Below, in pieces: positions 18,901-26,658 of a stretch of DNA of 64,000 bases. Within the stretch, counting starts at the first letter, position 1; each line of letters begins with the position of its first letter. The notes below the pieces were generated by a model, which did not search any database, was not told the DNA's origin, and saw nothing but the letters and a program-made list of their open reading frames with translations. The stretch covers positions 175,081 through 239,080 of the forward strand of contig JAGRGY010000016.1 of the NCBI GenBank assembly GCA_020445255.1. The letters run 5' to 3'. Both the position numbers and the translations under genes were made by a program. This stretch comes from Gammaproteobacteria bacterium (lineage in GTDB: Bacteria > Pseudomonadota > Gammaproteobacteria > Chromatiales > Chromatiaceae).

Positions 18901-21084
18901 GCCGTCTACCCGGTGGTCAAGACCCGGCCCTTCTTCGACGCGATGGAAAAGGAAAAACCCGGCAGCGGCGGCCTGTACTCGGTGAACGTCGACCCCTGGA
19001 AGTGCAGCGGCTGCGGCGAGTGCGTGGACGTCTGCGGTCCCGGCGCGCTCACGGTCCAGCAACAGAATCGCGGCGTGCAGGTGTCGTTGCAGAACAGCTT
19101 CCAGTTCCTGAGCAGGATGCCCAATACCGCACCGCGGTTCACCGAGAACGCGCTGTTGCCCGGCGGCGACGCCAAGCGCGTCATCCTGGACCACGACAAC
19201 TACTACGCGATGACCGGCGGCCACGGCGCCTGCCGTGGCTGCGGCGAGGTCACCTCGCTGCGTCTTCTCAACGCCACCAACCGGGCGCTGCACGAGCAGA
19301 AGCGCCGCCGACACATCGTTGAGCTGGAGGAACTCCTCGACAGCCTGAAGGCCAAGACCGAGTCGTTCGAGCCAGACGAGCTGGATCCGAACCGCCGCCA
19401 GCGCATGCAACGCACGGCCGAGATCCTCGAGAAGCGGCTCTACCGCTACGAGAGCGGGCCGACAGGGATGGGCCCGGCCGGCGCGGCGATCGCCAATGCC
19501 ACCGGTTGCAGCAGCGTCTACGCATCGACCTTCCCCTTCAATCCCTACAACGTGCCGTGGGTGAACAGCCTGTTCCAGGATTCGGTTCCGGTCGCCAAGG
19601 GCATCTTCGAGGGCCTGTGTGCCAGTGAAGCGGACGACTTCGCGGCGCTGCGCACGGCACGGCTGGACCTGGAGGACCAATATAACCCCGAGGTTCACGA
19701 CGGCCTTTTCCGCACCTTTTACTGGCAACAGTTCTCGCGCGAGGAACTCGACCTGATGCCCGCAGTCATCGCCATCGGTGGTGACGGGGCCACCTACGAC
19801 ATCGGCTTTGGCGCGCTGTCGCGGCTGCTGGTCACGGCAACGCCGCTGAAGATCGTGGTGCTGGACACAGGGGCCTACTCCAACACCGGCGGCCAGGCGT
19901 CCACTGCCAGCTTCACCGCCCAGGACTCGGACCTGACACGTTTCGGCGTCGCCCATCGCGGCAAGCACGAGGATCGCAAGGAACTGGGCCTGATCGCCGC
20001 CTTCCACCCGAAAGTGCTGGTGGTGCAGACCAACTCCGCGTTCCAGGGGCACTTCATGAAGAACCTGATGGAGTTCCTCAACTACAACGAGTCCCCCGCC
20101 ATATTCAACACCTATACCGCCTGCATGCCGGAGCACGGCATCGGTGACGATGCCGGCAACCGTCACGCGCGCCTGGCGGTGGAAAGCCGCATGAGCCCGA
20201 TGTACGTACACGATCCACGCAAGGGCGACACCCTGGCGGAACGGTTCTCGCTGGAGGGCAACCCGGACATCGGCCAGGACTGGACCACAGGCACTCTCGA
20301 ATACCTGGACGACGACGGCAACATCCAACTCAAGGAGATACCGCTCACGCCGGCTGACTTCGGGGTGAAGGAGGGTCGGTTCAAGAAGCATTTCAACAAG
20401 ATCGGTGGAGACGCGGATCGGGTGCCGCTGCACGAGTACATCGATCTGGATGTCGAGGACCGTCACGGCAAGACTCCTTTCATCTGGAGCACGGATGCAG
20501 GCAGGCGGCTGGTCCAGCTGGAGGTGTCCTCCGCGATGGTGGCGCTCACCCAGGAGCGTCGCCGCAATTGGCGGATGCTGGAATACCTGAGCGGTCTGCA
20601 CATAAACCGCATGGAAGAATCCCATAGCCACGAGGTGGCGGAATGGCGCGCCCGCTACGAGCAGGCCGACGCAGAGCGAGAGGCCTCCATCGACTCGATC
20701 GCCAGGGGCATGGCAGAACTGGCGGCCGCATCCGGCGCCCCGTCCGCGGGAGCATCAGCGACGGCAGGGTTCTCCGTCGCCATCGCTCCCCCTGTCCCCA
20801 AGTCAGCCGCCACCGGGGGCGTTGCGTCCGGTGGTGACCTGCCCCTGGTCGAGATCACCGAGGAGGACATGGCCGCGTGCACCAACTGCAAGACCTGTTA
20901 CCAGGACCTCGGCGAGCTGTTCGAGCTGACGCGGATCATGGTGGACGGTGCGCCCAAGGAGGTGAGCCGGGTGAAGCCGGGGATCCTGGCGTCGATCGAA
21001 CTCACGCCCGATTTGATCCAGCGCGCCAGGAAGGTGGCCGACAATTGCGATGCGGAGATCATCCGCTTCCACAACCAGGGCTGA
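15973..21084 (+). CDS. Giant single-chain 2-oxoacid (pyruvate):ferredoxin oxidoreductase
   Basis: The protein has 1703 residues, against about 1200 for typical NifJ/PFOR. In order it has: a short extension; a TPP pyrimidine domain (YPITPS at 64-69); a transketolase-C-like domain; the gamma domain (FHSVGGYGTIATGKLL); a ferredoxin domain with two cluster motifs (Cys878/881/884/888 and Cys1011/1014/1017/1021); and the beta TPP domain. The beta domain has HGACRGCGE with Cys1087/1090, ATGCSS with Cys1179, and GGDG at 1269-1272. Last is an alanine-rich linker and a novel C-terminal tail with Cys1636/1639/1642 and Cys1692. It would interconvert a 2-oxoacid plus CoA and acyl-CoA plus CO2 with ferredoxin. 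AAGGAG precedes the ATG. The Nfn-like fusion follows after 22 bases. Pyruvate specificity is inferred. Confidence 0.9.
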   Translation: MRPSQAEKRVGDTVGGGGRGAAGEQTSDATMAAGARYPGVSTVIHGNGAVAHVMGHVCGGVIGYPITPSTEISELFEAYRAKGGCNVWGKHPFFFEPEGEHSAQSGAMGATLTGGKYVSNASSSQGVLYGIESHYVTVGKKIGGFVLQVAARSVSRHSLNVMAGHDDVYALLPAGYTILFGSNQQEAADLAAIAYKVSAESLVPVANCQDGFATSHMLSEAYMPEPELLKEFLGDPAGRIKCPTLAQEMLYGAKGRVFQLREYLRRHEGDFPASALEALVAFLDSRSDDIEADNDGALVGESLQWVPTELHGQWRRQWRNAFEKGTRQRVPAMMDVNNPGLSGGVQNQPDFQAGIVDHRTHFANEVHTFVREAMDEYSVLTGRRYLPVRTFMTEDADYVIVGLGSVTDDAEAVAAHLRREGMKVGVVSIKMLQPFPEGDVVAALDGKKAVTILERSETTALTTLVTQAMFKALENGDLIRHEWIPPIRSIPKISTGIFGLGAHDLQPRHLVAAFRNMENVLNVPFFYLGSQFFEPNPSGATAALQQRLRDAYPETEFMALDLEPNPSLLPPGALRIRFHSVGGYGTIATGKLLTDILAGVTGMHSKSSPKYGSEKSGAPTNYYITLSPEPIKITNAELEDVEVVVSPDHKAFSHTDPLKGLAEGGTLIIQSGSSPLDAWKELPAHVRRAIRERRIRLFVVDAFGVAKKHAPSPDLEIRMMGIAFIGAVCGKVERVASGAPVDVILEKVQGQVSKKFGAKGDAVVNSNMAVVQEGLEATHAVDYEAAEFVKADALAAVPAGPGVEVSVSMLKSRGSASASGMFDAEYYARTVTDRFKDGSIAEAPVIPGVGMFMPSGSAAYRDKGLFRLTVPRYTAHLCTGCMECALTCPDGAIPNTVHEIHDLLLTAIKQMDVTEQQKQLLTAEVFPLTKGIRDAYRKLPAKDETSFKDITAEEVARMGIDNPTLRRSFEKLVEALAVYPVVKTRPFFDAMEKEKPGSGGLYSVNVDPWKCSGCGECVDVCGPGALTVQQQNRGVQVSLQNSFQFLSRMPNTAPRFTENALLPGGDAKRVILDHDNYYAMTGGHGACRGCGEVTSLRLLNATNRALHEQKRRRHIVELEELLDSLKAKTESFEPDELDPNRRQRMQRTAEILEKRLYRYESGPTGMGPAGAAIANATGCSSVYASTFPFNPYNVPWVNSLFQDSVPVAKGIFEGLCASEADDFAALRTARLDLEDQYNPEVHDGLFRTFYWQQFSREELDLMPAVIAIGGDGATYDIGFGALSRLLVTATPLKIVVLDTGAYSNTGGQASTASFTAQDSDLTRFGVAHRGKHEDRKELGLIAAFHPKVLVVQTNSAFQGHFMKNLMEFLNYNESPAIFNTYTACMPEHGIGDDAGNRHARLAVESRMSPMYVHDPRKGDTLAERFSLEGNPDIGQDWTTGTLEYLDDDGNIQLKEIPLTPADFGVKEGRFKKHFNKIGGDADRVPLHEYIDLDVEDRHGKTPFIWSTDAGRRLVQLEVSSAMVALTQERRRNWRMLEYLSGLHINRMEESHSHEVAEWRARYEQADAEREASIDSIARGMAELAAASGAPSAGASATAGFSVAIAPPVPKSAATGGVASGGDLPLVEITEEDMAACTNCKTCYQDLGELFELTRIMVDGAPKEVSRVKPGILASIELTPDLIQRARKVADNCDAEIIRFHNQG

Positions 21085-21106
21085 TCAGCCAACGCGGAGA
21101 GCAGAC

Positions 21107-23995
21107 ATGTCCGACCAACCACAGCAAGGCCCCGACACTGCCATCAAGCCGACCTATGTCTACCATCGCGAAAACGTCGACCGCTACATCCAGGCCAACC
21201 AGGAGATGGAGGCCACGCGCCAGCACCTGGCCGACGCCAACGAGGCCCTGCATGAGCTGGAAAGCGACGAGGCCGTCGAGGTATTCCAGAAGCAGATCGA
21301 CCTGCTCAGGCGGCGACTGTACGAACAGCCCCAGTTCTTCCACCAGGTATTCATCAGCGAAGGCACCAACGCCATCGCCTGGGAGTTTCAGCAGCCGGAG
21401 CTGGGCAGGGCCTTCACCCAGTCCTTCTGGAAACTGCTGACCCGCGAAGACGCCATGAGCACGGTGCTCATGCGCTTCATCTGGAACGTGCCGCTGGGCT
21501 ACAAGCGCAAGTTCGTCCGCGCCCTGGACGCCCACATGACAGACCGCTACCCGATGTTCAAGGGCCTGTCCGACGGCTGGCCCGCAGAGAACGGGATCTC
21601 GCCCTACATCCGCCCGCCGGCGGAGCGCTCGAAGGACTTCGACCTCGTCAGCCAGGGTTACCTCGGCTACATGGGCCTGGGTTACAGCGCCCGCGAGGTG
21701 GAACTGCTGGTGTGGCTGGAGGTGCTGCGCGACAAGCAGTGCGGGGACGGCCCGTGCCAGGTGGGAGAGATGATCCCGCACCAGGAGGAGCCGAAGGGTG
21801 GCTGCCCGGTCCGGATCCATATCCCGGAGGTGCTGCGCCTGATGGGCGAGGGCCGCTTCCGGCGCGCGATGGAAGTCATCACCGAGTCCAATCCCCTGCC
21901 CAACGTCACCGGCCGCGTGTGTCCGCAGGAGCTGCAGTGCCAGGGTGTGTGCAAGCAAAACAAGCGCCCGATCGAGATCGGCCAGATCGAGTGGTACCTG
22001 CCGCAGAGCATGAAGCTCGCCGCGGACCCCGCCGACGAGATCGGCGAGGTCATGAGTCCCTGGGCCAAGGCGGACCGGCCGCCGATCGCCGTTGTGGGGT
22101 CCGGCCCCTCAGGCCTGATCAATGCCTACCTGCTGTCGAAGGAAGGCTTTCCGGTCACCGTGTTCGAGGCCTTCCACGAACTGGGGGGCGTGCTGCGCTA
22201 CGGCATTCCCGAGTTCCGGCTTCCCAACGAGCTGGTCGACGACGTGGTATACAAGATCCGCGCGCTGGGCGGACAGTTCGTGACCAACTTCGTGGTCGGC
22301 AAGACCGCCACCCTCGAATCGCTGAAGCGCGCCGGCTTCTGGAAGGTCTTCATCGGCACCGGCGCCGGTCTGCCGAAGTTTCTCAACGTCCCCGGCGAGC
22401 ACCTGCTGGGCATCATGTCGGCCAACGAGTTTCTGACCCGCGTGAACCTGATGCAGGGGCATCGCGAGGGCTCGGAGACGCCGCTGCCCGAGACCCAGGG
22501 CAAGCAGGTGATCGTCATCGGTGGCGGCAACACCGCCATGGACGCGGCGCGCACCGCCAAGCGCCTGGGCGGCAACGTGAGCATCGTCTACCGGCGCACC
22601 CAGGAGGAGATGCCCGCCCGCGTCGAGGAACTGCACCACGCCCTCGAAGAAGAGATCCAGCTGAAGGTGCTGCGGTCTCCCAAGGAGTTCGTCGGTGACG
22701 ACAAGACCCATTTTGTCACCCACGCGGTGCTCGACGTGATGGCGCTCGGTGAGCCGGACGCTTCCGGCCGGCGTCGTCCGTCGTCCACCGGCCGCGAGGA
22801 GACGATCGCGGCCGACCTCGTGATCATGGCCCTGGGTAACTCGTCCAACCCGATCGTCAAGGATTCGGAACCGGATCTGAGAACCAGCAAGTGGGGCACC
22901 ATCGAGATCATCACCGGCCAGGAGACCTCGGTGGACGACGTCTACACCGGTGGCGATGCGGCGCGGGGCGGTTCGACGGCCATCAACGCCGCCGGCGACG
23001 GCAAGAAGGCCGCCCTGCAGGAAATCAATGCCACGGTGCCCTTCAACGCCAGCGAGATCAGGGAACTGGTGGCGCGCGCGGAGCACTACACCCGGCAGGG
23101 ACAGGCACGCGCGGAGATCCTGGCCAAGACCGATCTGGGTCTGGGCATCATGGAGCTGGTGGTGCGTGCGCCGCTCGTGGCCAAGGCCGCCAAGCCCGGC
23201 CAGTTCGTGCGCGTGCTGCAGGCGGAAAAAGGTGAGCTGATCCCCCTCACCCTGGCCGACTGGGATACGGGACAAGGCACCATCACCCTGGTCATCCAGG
23301 GCGTCGGCCGCAGTTCCAACAAGATCAACCGCATGGCGGTGGGCGAGGCCCTGGCCGGTGTCGCCGGACCGCTGGGACTGCCCAGCGCCCTGCATCGGTA
23401 CACGAATGGCGAGACCGTGGTGTTCACCGCCGGTGGCGTGGGTCTGCCGCCCGTGTACCCGATCATGCGCGAGCACCTGCGCCTGGGTAACCACGTCACG
23501 CTGATCGCCGGTTTCCGCAACTCCGACGTCATGTTCTGGACCGATCCCGGTGAACGGATCGAGCAGCTGCAGGCCGAGTTCGGCGAGCAACTCGATGTGA
23601 TCTATGCCACCAACGACGGCAGCTACGGCGTCAAGGGCTTTGTCACCGGACCGCTCGAGCAGATGCTGGAACAGAACAAGGCGGGAAGCGGCCGCACCAT
23701 TGGCGAGGTGGTCACCATCGGCCCGCCGCTGATGATGCGCTCCGTCAGCGACCTCACCCGGTCCTACGGGGTCAAGACCGTCGCCAGTCTCAACTCGATC
23801 ATGGTCGATGCGACCGGTATGTGCGGCGCCTGCATGGTGCCGGTCACGATCGACGGCAAGATGGTGCGCAAGCATGCCTGCATCGATGGCCCCGAGCTTG
23901 ACGCGCACATCATCGACTGGGACAAGTTCCTGCCGCGCTTCCTGCAGTTCCGGAAGCAAGAGGACGCCAAGCGCACGCGTGACGGCGTCCGGTAA
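21107..23995 (+). CDS. NfnB-NfnA fusion: GltD-like and ferredoxin-NADP reductase-like flavoprotein
   Basis: The protein has 962 residues. Residues 1-210 are an unrecognised domain with a likely coiled coil (about 20-75). A GltD/NfnB-like part follows. Its cluster cysteines are 212, 217, 233, 272, 278 and 282. It has an FAD dinucleotide motif IAVVGSGPSG (327-336) and an NAD(P) motif GGGNTAMDAA (472-481), and ends near YTGGDAARGGSTAINAAGDG. The last 300 residues are an NfnA/PyrK/SudB-like FAD/NAD domain with a [2Fe-2S] motif, DATGMCGAC plus HAC (Asp901, Cys906, Cys909, Cys925). In Nfn the two parts are separate subunits that bifurcate electrons between NADH, NADPH and ferredoxin. The start at 21107 has GGAGAG upstream; an earlier in-frame start overlaps the previous gene. 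Confidence 0.88.
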   Translation: MSDQPQQGPDTAIKPTYVYHRENVDRYIQANQEMEATRQHLADANEALHELESDEAVEVFQKQIDLLRRRLYEQPQFFHQVFISEGTNAIAWEFQQPELGRAFTQSFWKLLTREDAMSTVLMRFIWNVPLGYKRKFVRALDAHMTDRYPMFKGLSDGWPAENGISPYIRPPAERSKDFDLVSQGYLGYMGLGYSAREVELLVWLEVLRDKQCGDGPCQVGEMIPHQEEPKGGCPVRIHIPEVLRLMGEGRFRRAMEVITESNPLPNVTGRVCPQELQCQGVCKQNKRPIEIGQIEWYLPQSMKLAADPADEIGEVMSPWAKADRPPIAVVGSGPSGLINAYLLSKEGFPVTVFEAFHELGGVLRYGIPEFRLPNELVDDVVYKIRALGGQFVTNFVVGKTATLESLKRAGFWKVFIGTGAGLPKFLNVPGEHLLGIMSANEFLTRVNLMQGHREGSETPLPETQGKQVIVIGGGNTAMDAARTAKRLGGNVSIVYRRTQEEMPARVEELHHALEEEIQLKVLRSPKEFVGDDKTHFVTHAVLDVMALGEPDASGRRRPSSTGREETIAADLVIMALGNSSNPIVKDSEPDLRTSKWGTIEIITGQETSVDDVYTGGDAARGGSTAINAAGDGKKAALQEINATVPFNASEIRELVARAEHYTRQGQARAEILAKTDLGLGIMELVVRAPLVAKAAKPGQFVRVLQAEKGELIPLTLADWDTGQGTITLVIQGVGRSSNKINRMAVGEALAGVAGPLGLPSALHRYTNGETVVFTAGGVGLPPVYPIMREHLRLGNHVTLIAGFRNSDVMFWTDPGERIEQLQAEFGEQLDVIYATNDGSYGVKGFVTGPLEQMLEQNKAGSGRTIGEVVTIGPPLMMRSVSDLTRSYGVKTVASLNSIMVDATGMCGACMVPVTIDGKMVRKHACIDGPELDAHIIDWDKFLPRFLQFRKQEDAKRTRDGVR

Positions 23996-24089
23996 CCTCA
24001 GTGGCCGAGGATGCAGGAAGGCAACATGCCGCGAACCGCGGTCGATGGCCTGCGCCGGTCGCCATCGACGTCTGGCGGCCGGCCGGCGC

Positions 24090-24665
24090 ATGAACATGGA
24101 TGAGCTGCGCGCGAAATGGGATGCGCGCTACGCCGGCGCCGACGCGAATGCATCGGCGCTCGATGTGCTCACCGATTACGCGCACCTGCTGCCCCACGCC
24201 GGGCATGCGCTCGATCTTGCGTGCGGACTCGGCGGAAACGCGTTGTTCCTCGCTGGATGCGGCCTGAAGGTCGACGCCTGGGATATCTCGCCCGTCGGCA
24301 TCGCGCGACTGCGCGAGGCCGCGGTGGGGCTGGATCTCGTGGCGGAGGTGCGTGACGTGACCGCGGAACCGCTGCCGGTTTCGCATTACGATGTGATCTG
24401 CGTCGGCAATTTCCTCGACCGTTCACTGTGCCCGGCGATCGCCCACGCGCTGTGCCCCGGTGGACTGCTCTACTACCAGACGTGGACCCGTGAGCGTGTC
24501 GACGACAGCGGTCCGGGTGACGGTCCGTTCAGACTCGGCAGTAACGAGCTGCTGAGTCTGTTCGACGGCCTCGTCGTGCGCGCCTATCGTGAAGAGGGCG
24601 CGATCGGCGACAGGTCGCGCGGGTTTCGCAACCGCGCCCAACTGGTGGCCGAGCGGCCCGGGTGA
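24090..24665 (+). CDS. TehB-like SAM-dependent methyltransferase
   Basis: This 191-residue methyltransferase has motif I ALDLACGLGGNALFLA, motif II KVDAWDISPVGIARLREAA and a VGNFLDRSLCPAIAHAL segment, followed by GGLLYYQTWTRE. The order and length fit the TehB/thiopurine-methyltransferase-like group, which methylates small metabolites or oxyanions such as tellurite. An ATG two codons downstream (24096) is an alternative start. The ribosome site is weak. It begins 94 bases after the Nfn-like gene, with the frame open before it, so it may be transcribed with that operon. It converges with the glutamine amidase gene, with 9 bases between them. Confidence 0.78.
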   Translation: MNMDELRAKWDARYAGADANASALDVLTDYAHLLPHAGHALDLACGLGGNALFLAGCGLKVDAWDISPVGIARLREAAVGLDLVAEVRDVTAEPLPVSHYDVICVGNFLDRSLCPAIAHALCPGGLLYYQTWTRERVDDSGPGDGPFRLGSNELLSLFDGLVVRAYREEGAIGDRSRGFRNRAQLVAERPG

Positions 24666-24674
24666 AGGGCGGTC

Positions 24675-25232
24675 TCACGCGAGCTCGCGATACAGGGCGT
24701 CGAGTGTCAGGACCCGGCTGCCGTCACCCAGGTCGTCGTCGATGTCGAGGTAGCGCTGCAGCGGGATCGCGTCTCGGGGGTCGTCCGGACCGATCGTCGG
24801 CCAGCGCGGAAATGCGCTGGGTGGCAGCCGATCGTGCATGTGGTTGCGGTCGGAGTGGAATCTGCGCACGAATTGTCTGGCCGGCACCACGCGTACCGAC
24901 GCGCGGTAGGGTTGGGGCAGCATCGCCTGCGGCGGAAACGACTGCTCTAGGTAAATCCCTGTCGGACACGGATAGTCGAGTCGCGTGTCGGCATCGAGGA
25001 TCAGGTCATCGCCGTCGCGTACGCGCAACACGACATGGTAGTCCCAGGTGATGCCGTAGCCGGGTCGTGCTGCACGCTGGTTGGTCATCCTCACGCTCCC
25101 GGCCCTGTTCGAGATGAAGAGTGCCTGGGCAGTGCCCATTGCGGCTTCGTCAAGCAGGCGGGCGAGCTGCCAAACGTTTTCCTCGCAGAAGAATGCGGTG
25201 TAGGGCTGGGTCGCGCGGTCGAACGTCGCCAT
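24675..25232 (-). CDS. Protein N-terminal glutamine amidohydrolase (NTAQ1 type)
   Basis: The protein has 185 residues and matches the NTAQ1 family. It has YTAFFCEENVWQLA, where human NTAQ1 has a CEEN-W motif, then WDYHVVL and LDADTRLDYPCP. The putative triad is Cys16, His66 and Asp82; the His-Asp distance of 16 equals that of the human pair. The enzyme converts N-terminal glutamine of proteins to glutamate, a tertiary-to-secondary destabilising step in N-degron pathways. The family is best known from eukaryotes and patchy in bacteria. The start at 25232 gives the family length; an in-frame ATG at 25268 would add 12 residues. No other N-degron gene is in the window. Confidence 0.88.
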   Translation of the reverse strand: MATFDRATQPYTAFFCEENVWQLARLLDEAAMGTAQALFISNRAGSVRMTNQRAARPGYGITWDYHVVLRVRDGDDLILDADTRLDYPCPTGIYLEQSFPPQAMLPQPYRASVRVVPARQFVRRFHSDRNHMHDRLPPSAFPRWPTIGPDDPRDAIPLQRYLDIDDDLGDGSRVLTLDALYRELA

Positions 25233-25681
25233 TTCATCAGCATATCGCGCCGGAAGACGCGTTGGCATGCCTTACGATCGGTGTGCGCTGAAACATGGCA
25301 GGTGCCCGCGCGCATGCACGGAAATTGTGCACCCGGCCGCCGCCGATGCGGGTGCTGACTGCAACGCATCGTGGGTCCCAGGGCATCCTTGCCATGGATG
25401 CCAACCGGATAATTGAGAAAAGTCAAAGCGCGTCCAATAAAGCGCAACGGATTCTCCGCATCCGCTTAGACTTTCGCGCCTCGACGAATCGGACGGTGCG
25501 GCTGGACGCGCGATGAAGCGGTCGCCGTATTGGTTCGATTCTTGCGGGACGTGCTCCGACAGCCGGGGACGGCCGATGGCCGCCGACCGGTGGTGTTGTC
25601 CATCGCGGGCGGGGCTATCGGTGTATCGAGGGTGAGACAGGCGTCGCGAGCGGCGACACATCCAATTCAACGAGGGACGAG
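25233..25681. other. Intergenic region before the H1-like gene
   Basis: These 449 bases between two divergent genes show no convincing coding frame. An AT-richer patch lies around 25400-25470. The main feature is the sigma-54-like promoter at 25530-25546, listed separately. Confidence 0.5.
25530..25546 (+). promoter_or_regulatory. Candidate sigma-54 (-24/-12) promoter
   Basis: TTGGTTCGATTCTTGCG has the GG and GC dinucleotides of the -24 and -12 elements separated by exactly ten bases. It also matches the consensus TTGG, CG and TTGC positions (consensus YTGGCACGrNNNTTGCW). It lies about 135 bases before the H1-like gene on the same strand. The CA of GGCA is replaced by TT, so the match is good but not perfect. 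Confidence 0.45.
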
Positions 25682-26053
25682 ATGGCAAAGACCACCAAGA
25701 AGGCCGCCCAGGCCAAGACGACGGCAGAAGACGCAAACAAGAAGGCGGCCAAGAAGAAGACTGCAAAAAAATCGCCTGCGACAAAGTCGACCACCAAGAA
25801 GGCGGCGGTTAAAAAGGCGCCGGCGAAGAAGGCAGCAGCGAAGAAGGTGGCGGCAAAGTCGCCGACTCGCGCGAAGTCGTCTGCGACGCCGCACGAGATT
25901 TCCGCTGCTCAACGTCACCAGCTGATTGCCGAGGCGGCCTATCTGCGCAGCGAGGCGCAGGGTTTTCTCGGCAACCCGGGAGCCGACTGGCTGGCGGCCG
26001 AGGGCGAGGTCGACGATCGCTTGCGGCGGGCCGGGATTCGCGTCGTGGGCTGA
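25682..26053 (+). CDS. Histone H1-like lysine/alanine-rich protein with DUF2934 tail
   Basis: This 123-residue protein has two parts. Residues 1-70 are almost entirely K, A, T and P in KKAA/PAKKAAAKK repeats, like the C-terminal tail of eukaryotic H1 and bacterial AlgP/HctB-type proteins that bind DNA nonspecifically. Residues 72-115 (EISAAQRHQLIAEAAYLRSE and onward) fit the short DUF2934 domain of unknown function. A nucleoid-binding or DNA-compacting role is likely from the tail; what DUF2934 adds is unknown. GAGGGACGAG precedes the ATG. A sigma-54-like promoter upstream suggests regulation by nutrition or surface growth. Confidence 0.85.
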   Translation: MAKTTKKAAQAKTTAEDANKKAAKKKTAKKSPATKSTTKKAAVKKAPAKKAAAKKVAAKSPTRAKSSATPHEISAAQRHQLIAEAAYLRSEAQGFLGNPGADWLAAEGEVDDRLRRAGIRVVG

Positions 26054-26078
26054 TACCGCGCCGCGCGATGTCGTCGCG

Positions 26079-26658
26079 TCAGGGCCCGGGCGCGCACATC
26101 GCGCGGTATTCGGGTTCAAAGAAGAATTCGCGCTCGCCAAAGGCCGGCTGCAGCTGGTCGAGCCACGGTGGCGGCATCGCAGCGGGCGAAAGGCCGCCGC
26201 TGCACCCAGTCGGGATCGCGGCCCTGGGTGAAGCGCACCACGAAGCCGTTTTCGCCATGGATCTCGGTGACGCCCCGCACCTCGACCTTGCCGGCTCCAG
26301 CGCTCATGCTCGGACCGCGCGCGGTGCGGCCCAGACCGAATATCCGCTGCATCGCATCGCGGTGGATCTCCGTCGCACGTGCGACTGGCAGCGCGAAACA
26401 ACGGCGTGCACCCATGCCGCCTTCGACGAGTTCGTAGCTGGTGACGAAACCCAGGCCGACCTGTGTGTGCCACAGTCTCGCCCGCGTGTCGGCGTCGTCG
26501 TTGATGTGCGCGTGTAGCGGGCCCTGGTGCGGGTCGCCGCAACGGTGCCGCGCAGACGCCGGATCGCGGTGTGCGTTTCGCGCCGGCGGTTGTAGTGGGC
26601 CAGGTTCGCGACGTGTTTCCGGCGACGACCAGGTGTGCCGAAAATGCGATCCGATCAT
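26079..26658 (-). pseudogene. Frameshifted gene of unknown function
   Basis: The minus-strand frame at about 26500-26240 looks strongly coding (RLWHTQVGLGFVTSYELVEG, VARATEIHRDAMQRIFGLG, RGVTEIHGENGFVVRF). After DPDWVQ, near 26210, that frame turns into noise, while another frame continues in protein-like form (PWLDQLQPAFGEREFFFEPE, then YRAMCAPGP) to a stop at 26079. The N-terminal part is also uncertain; protein-like text upstream appears in other frames. I do not recognise the family. A real frameshift, or a sequencing error, splits the gene, so I list it as broken. Confidence 0.5.

Noticed and set aside
15733-20631. Very long minus-strand open frame opposite the giant oxidoreductase
   Set aside because: It is the antisense shadow of a GC-rich gene with strong third-position bias. 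The product is His/Arg/Val/Gly-rich noise without any family, and the plus strand holds full PFOR motifs.
22109-24097. Minus-strand frame opposite the Nfn-like gene
   Set aside because: Same antisense artefact; no motif, no start signals.
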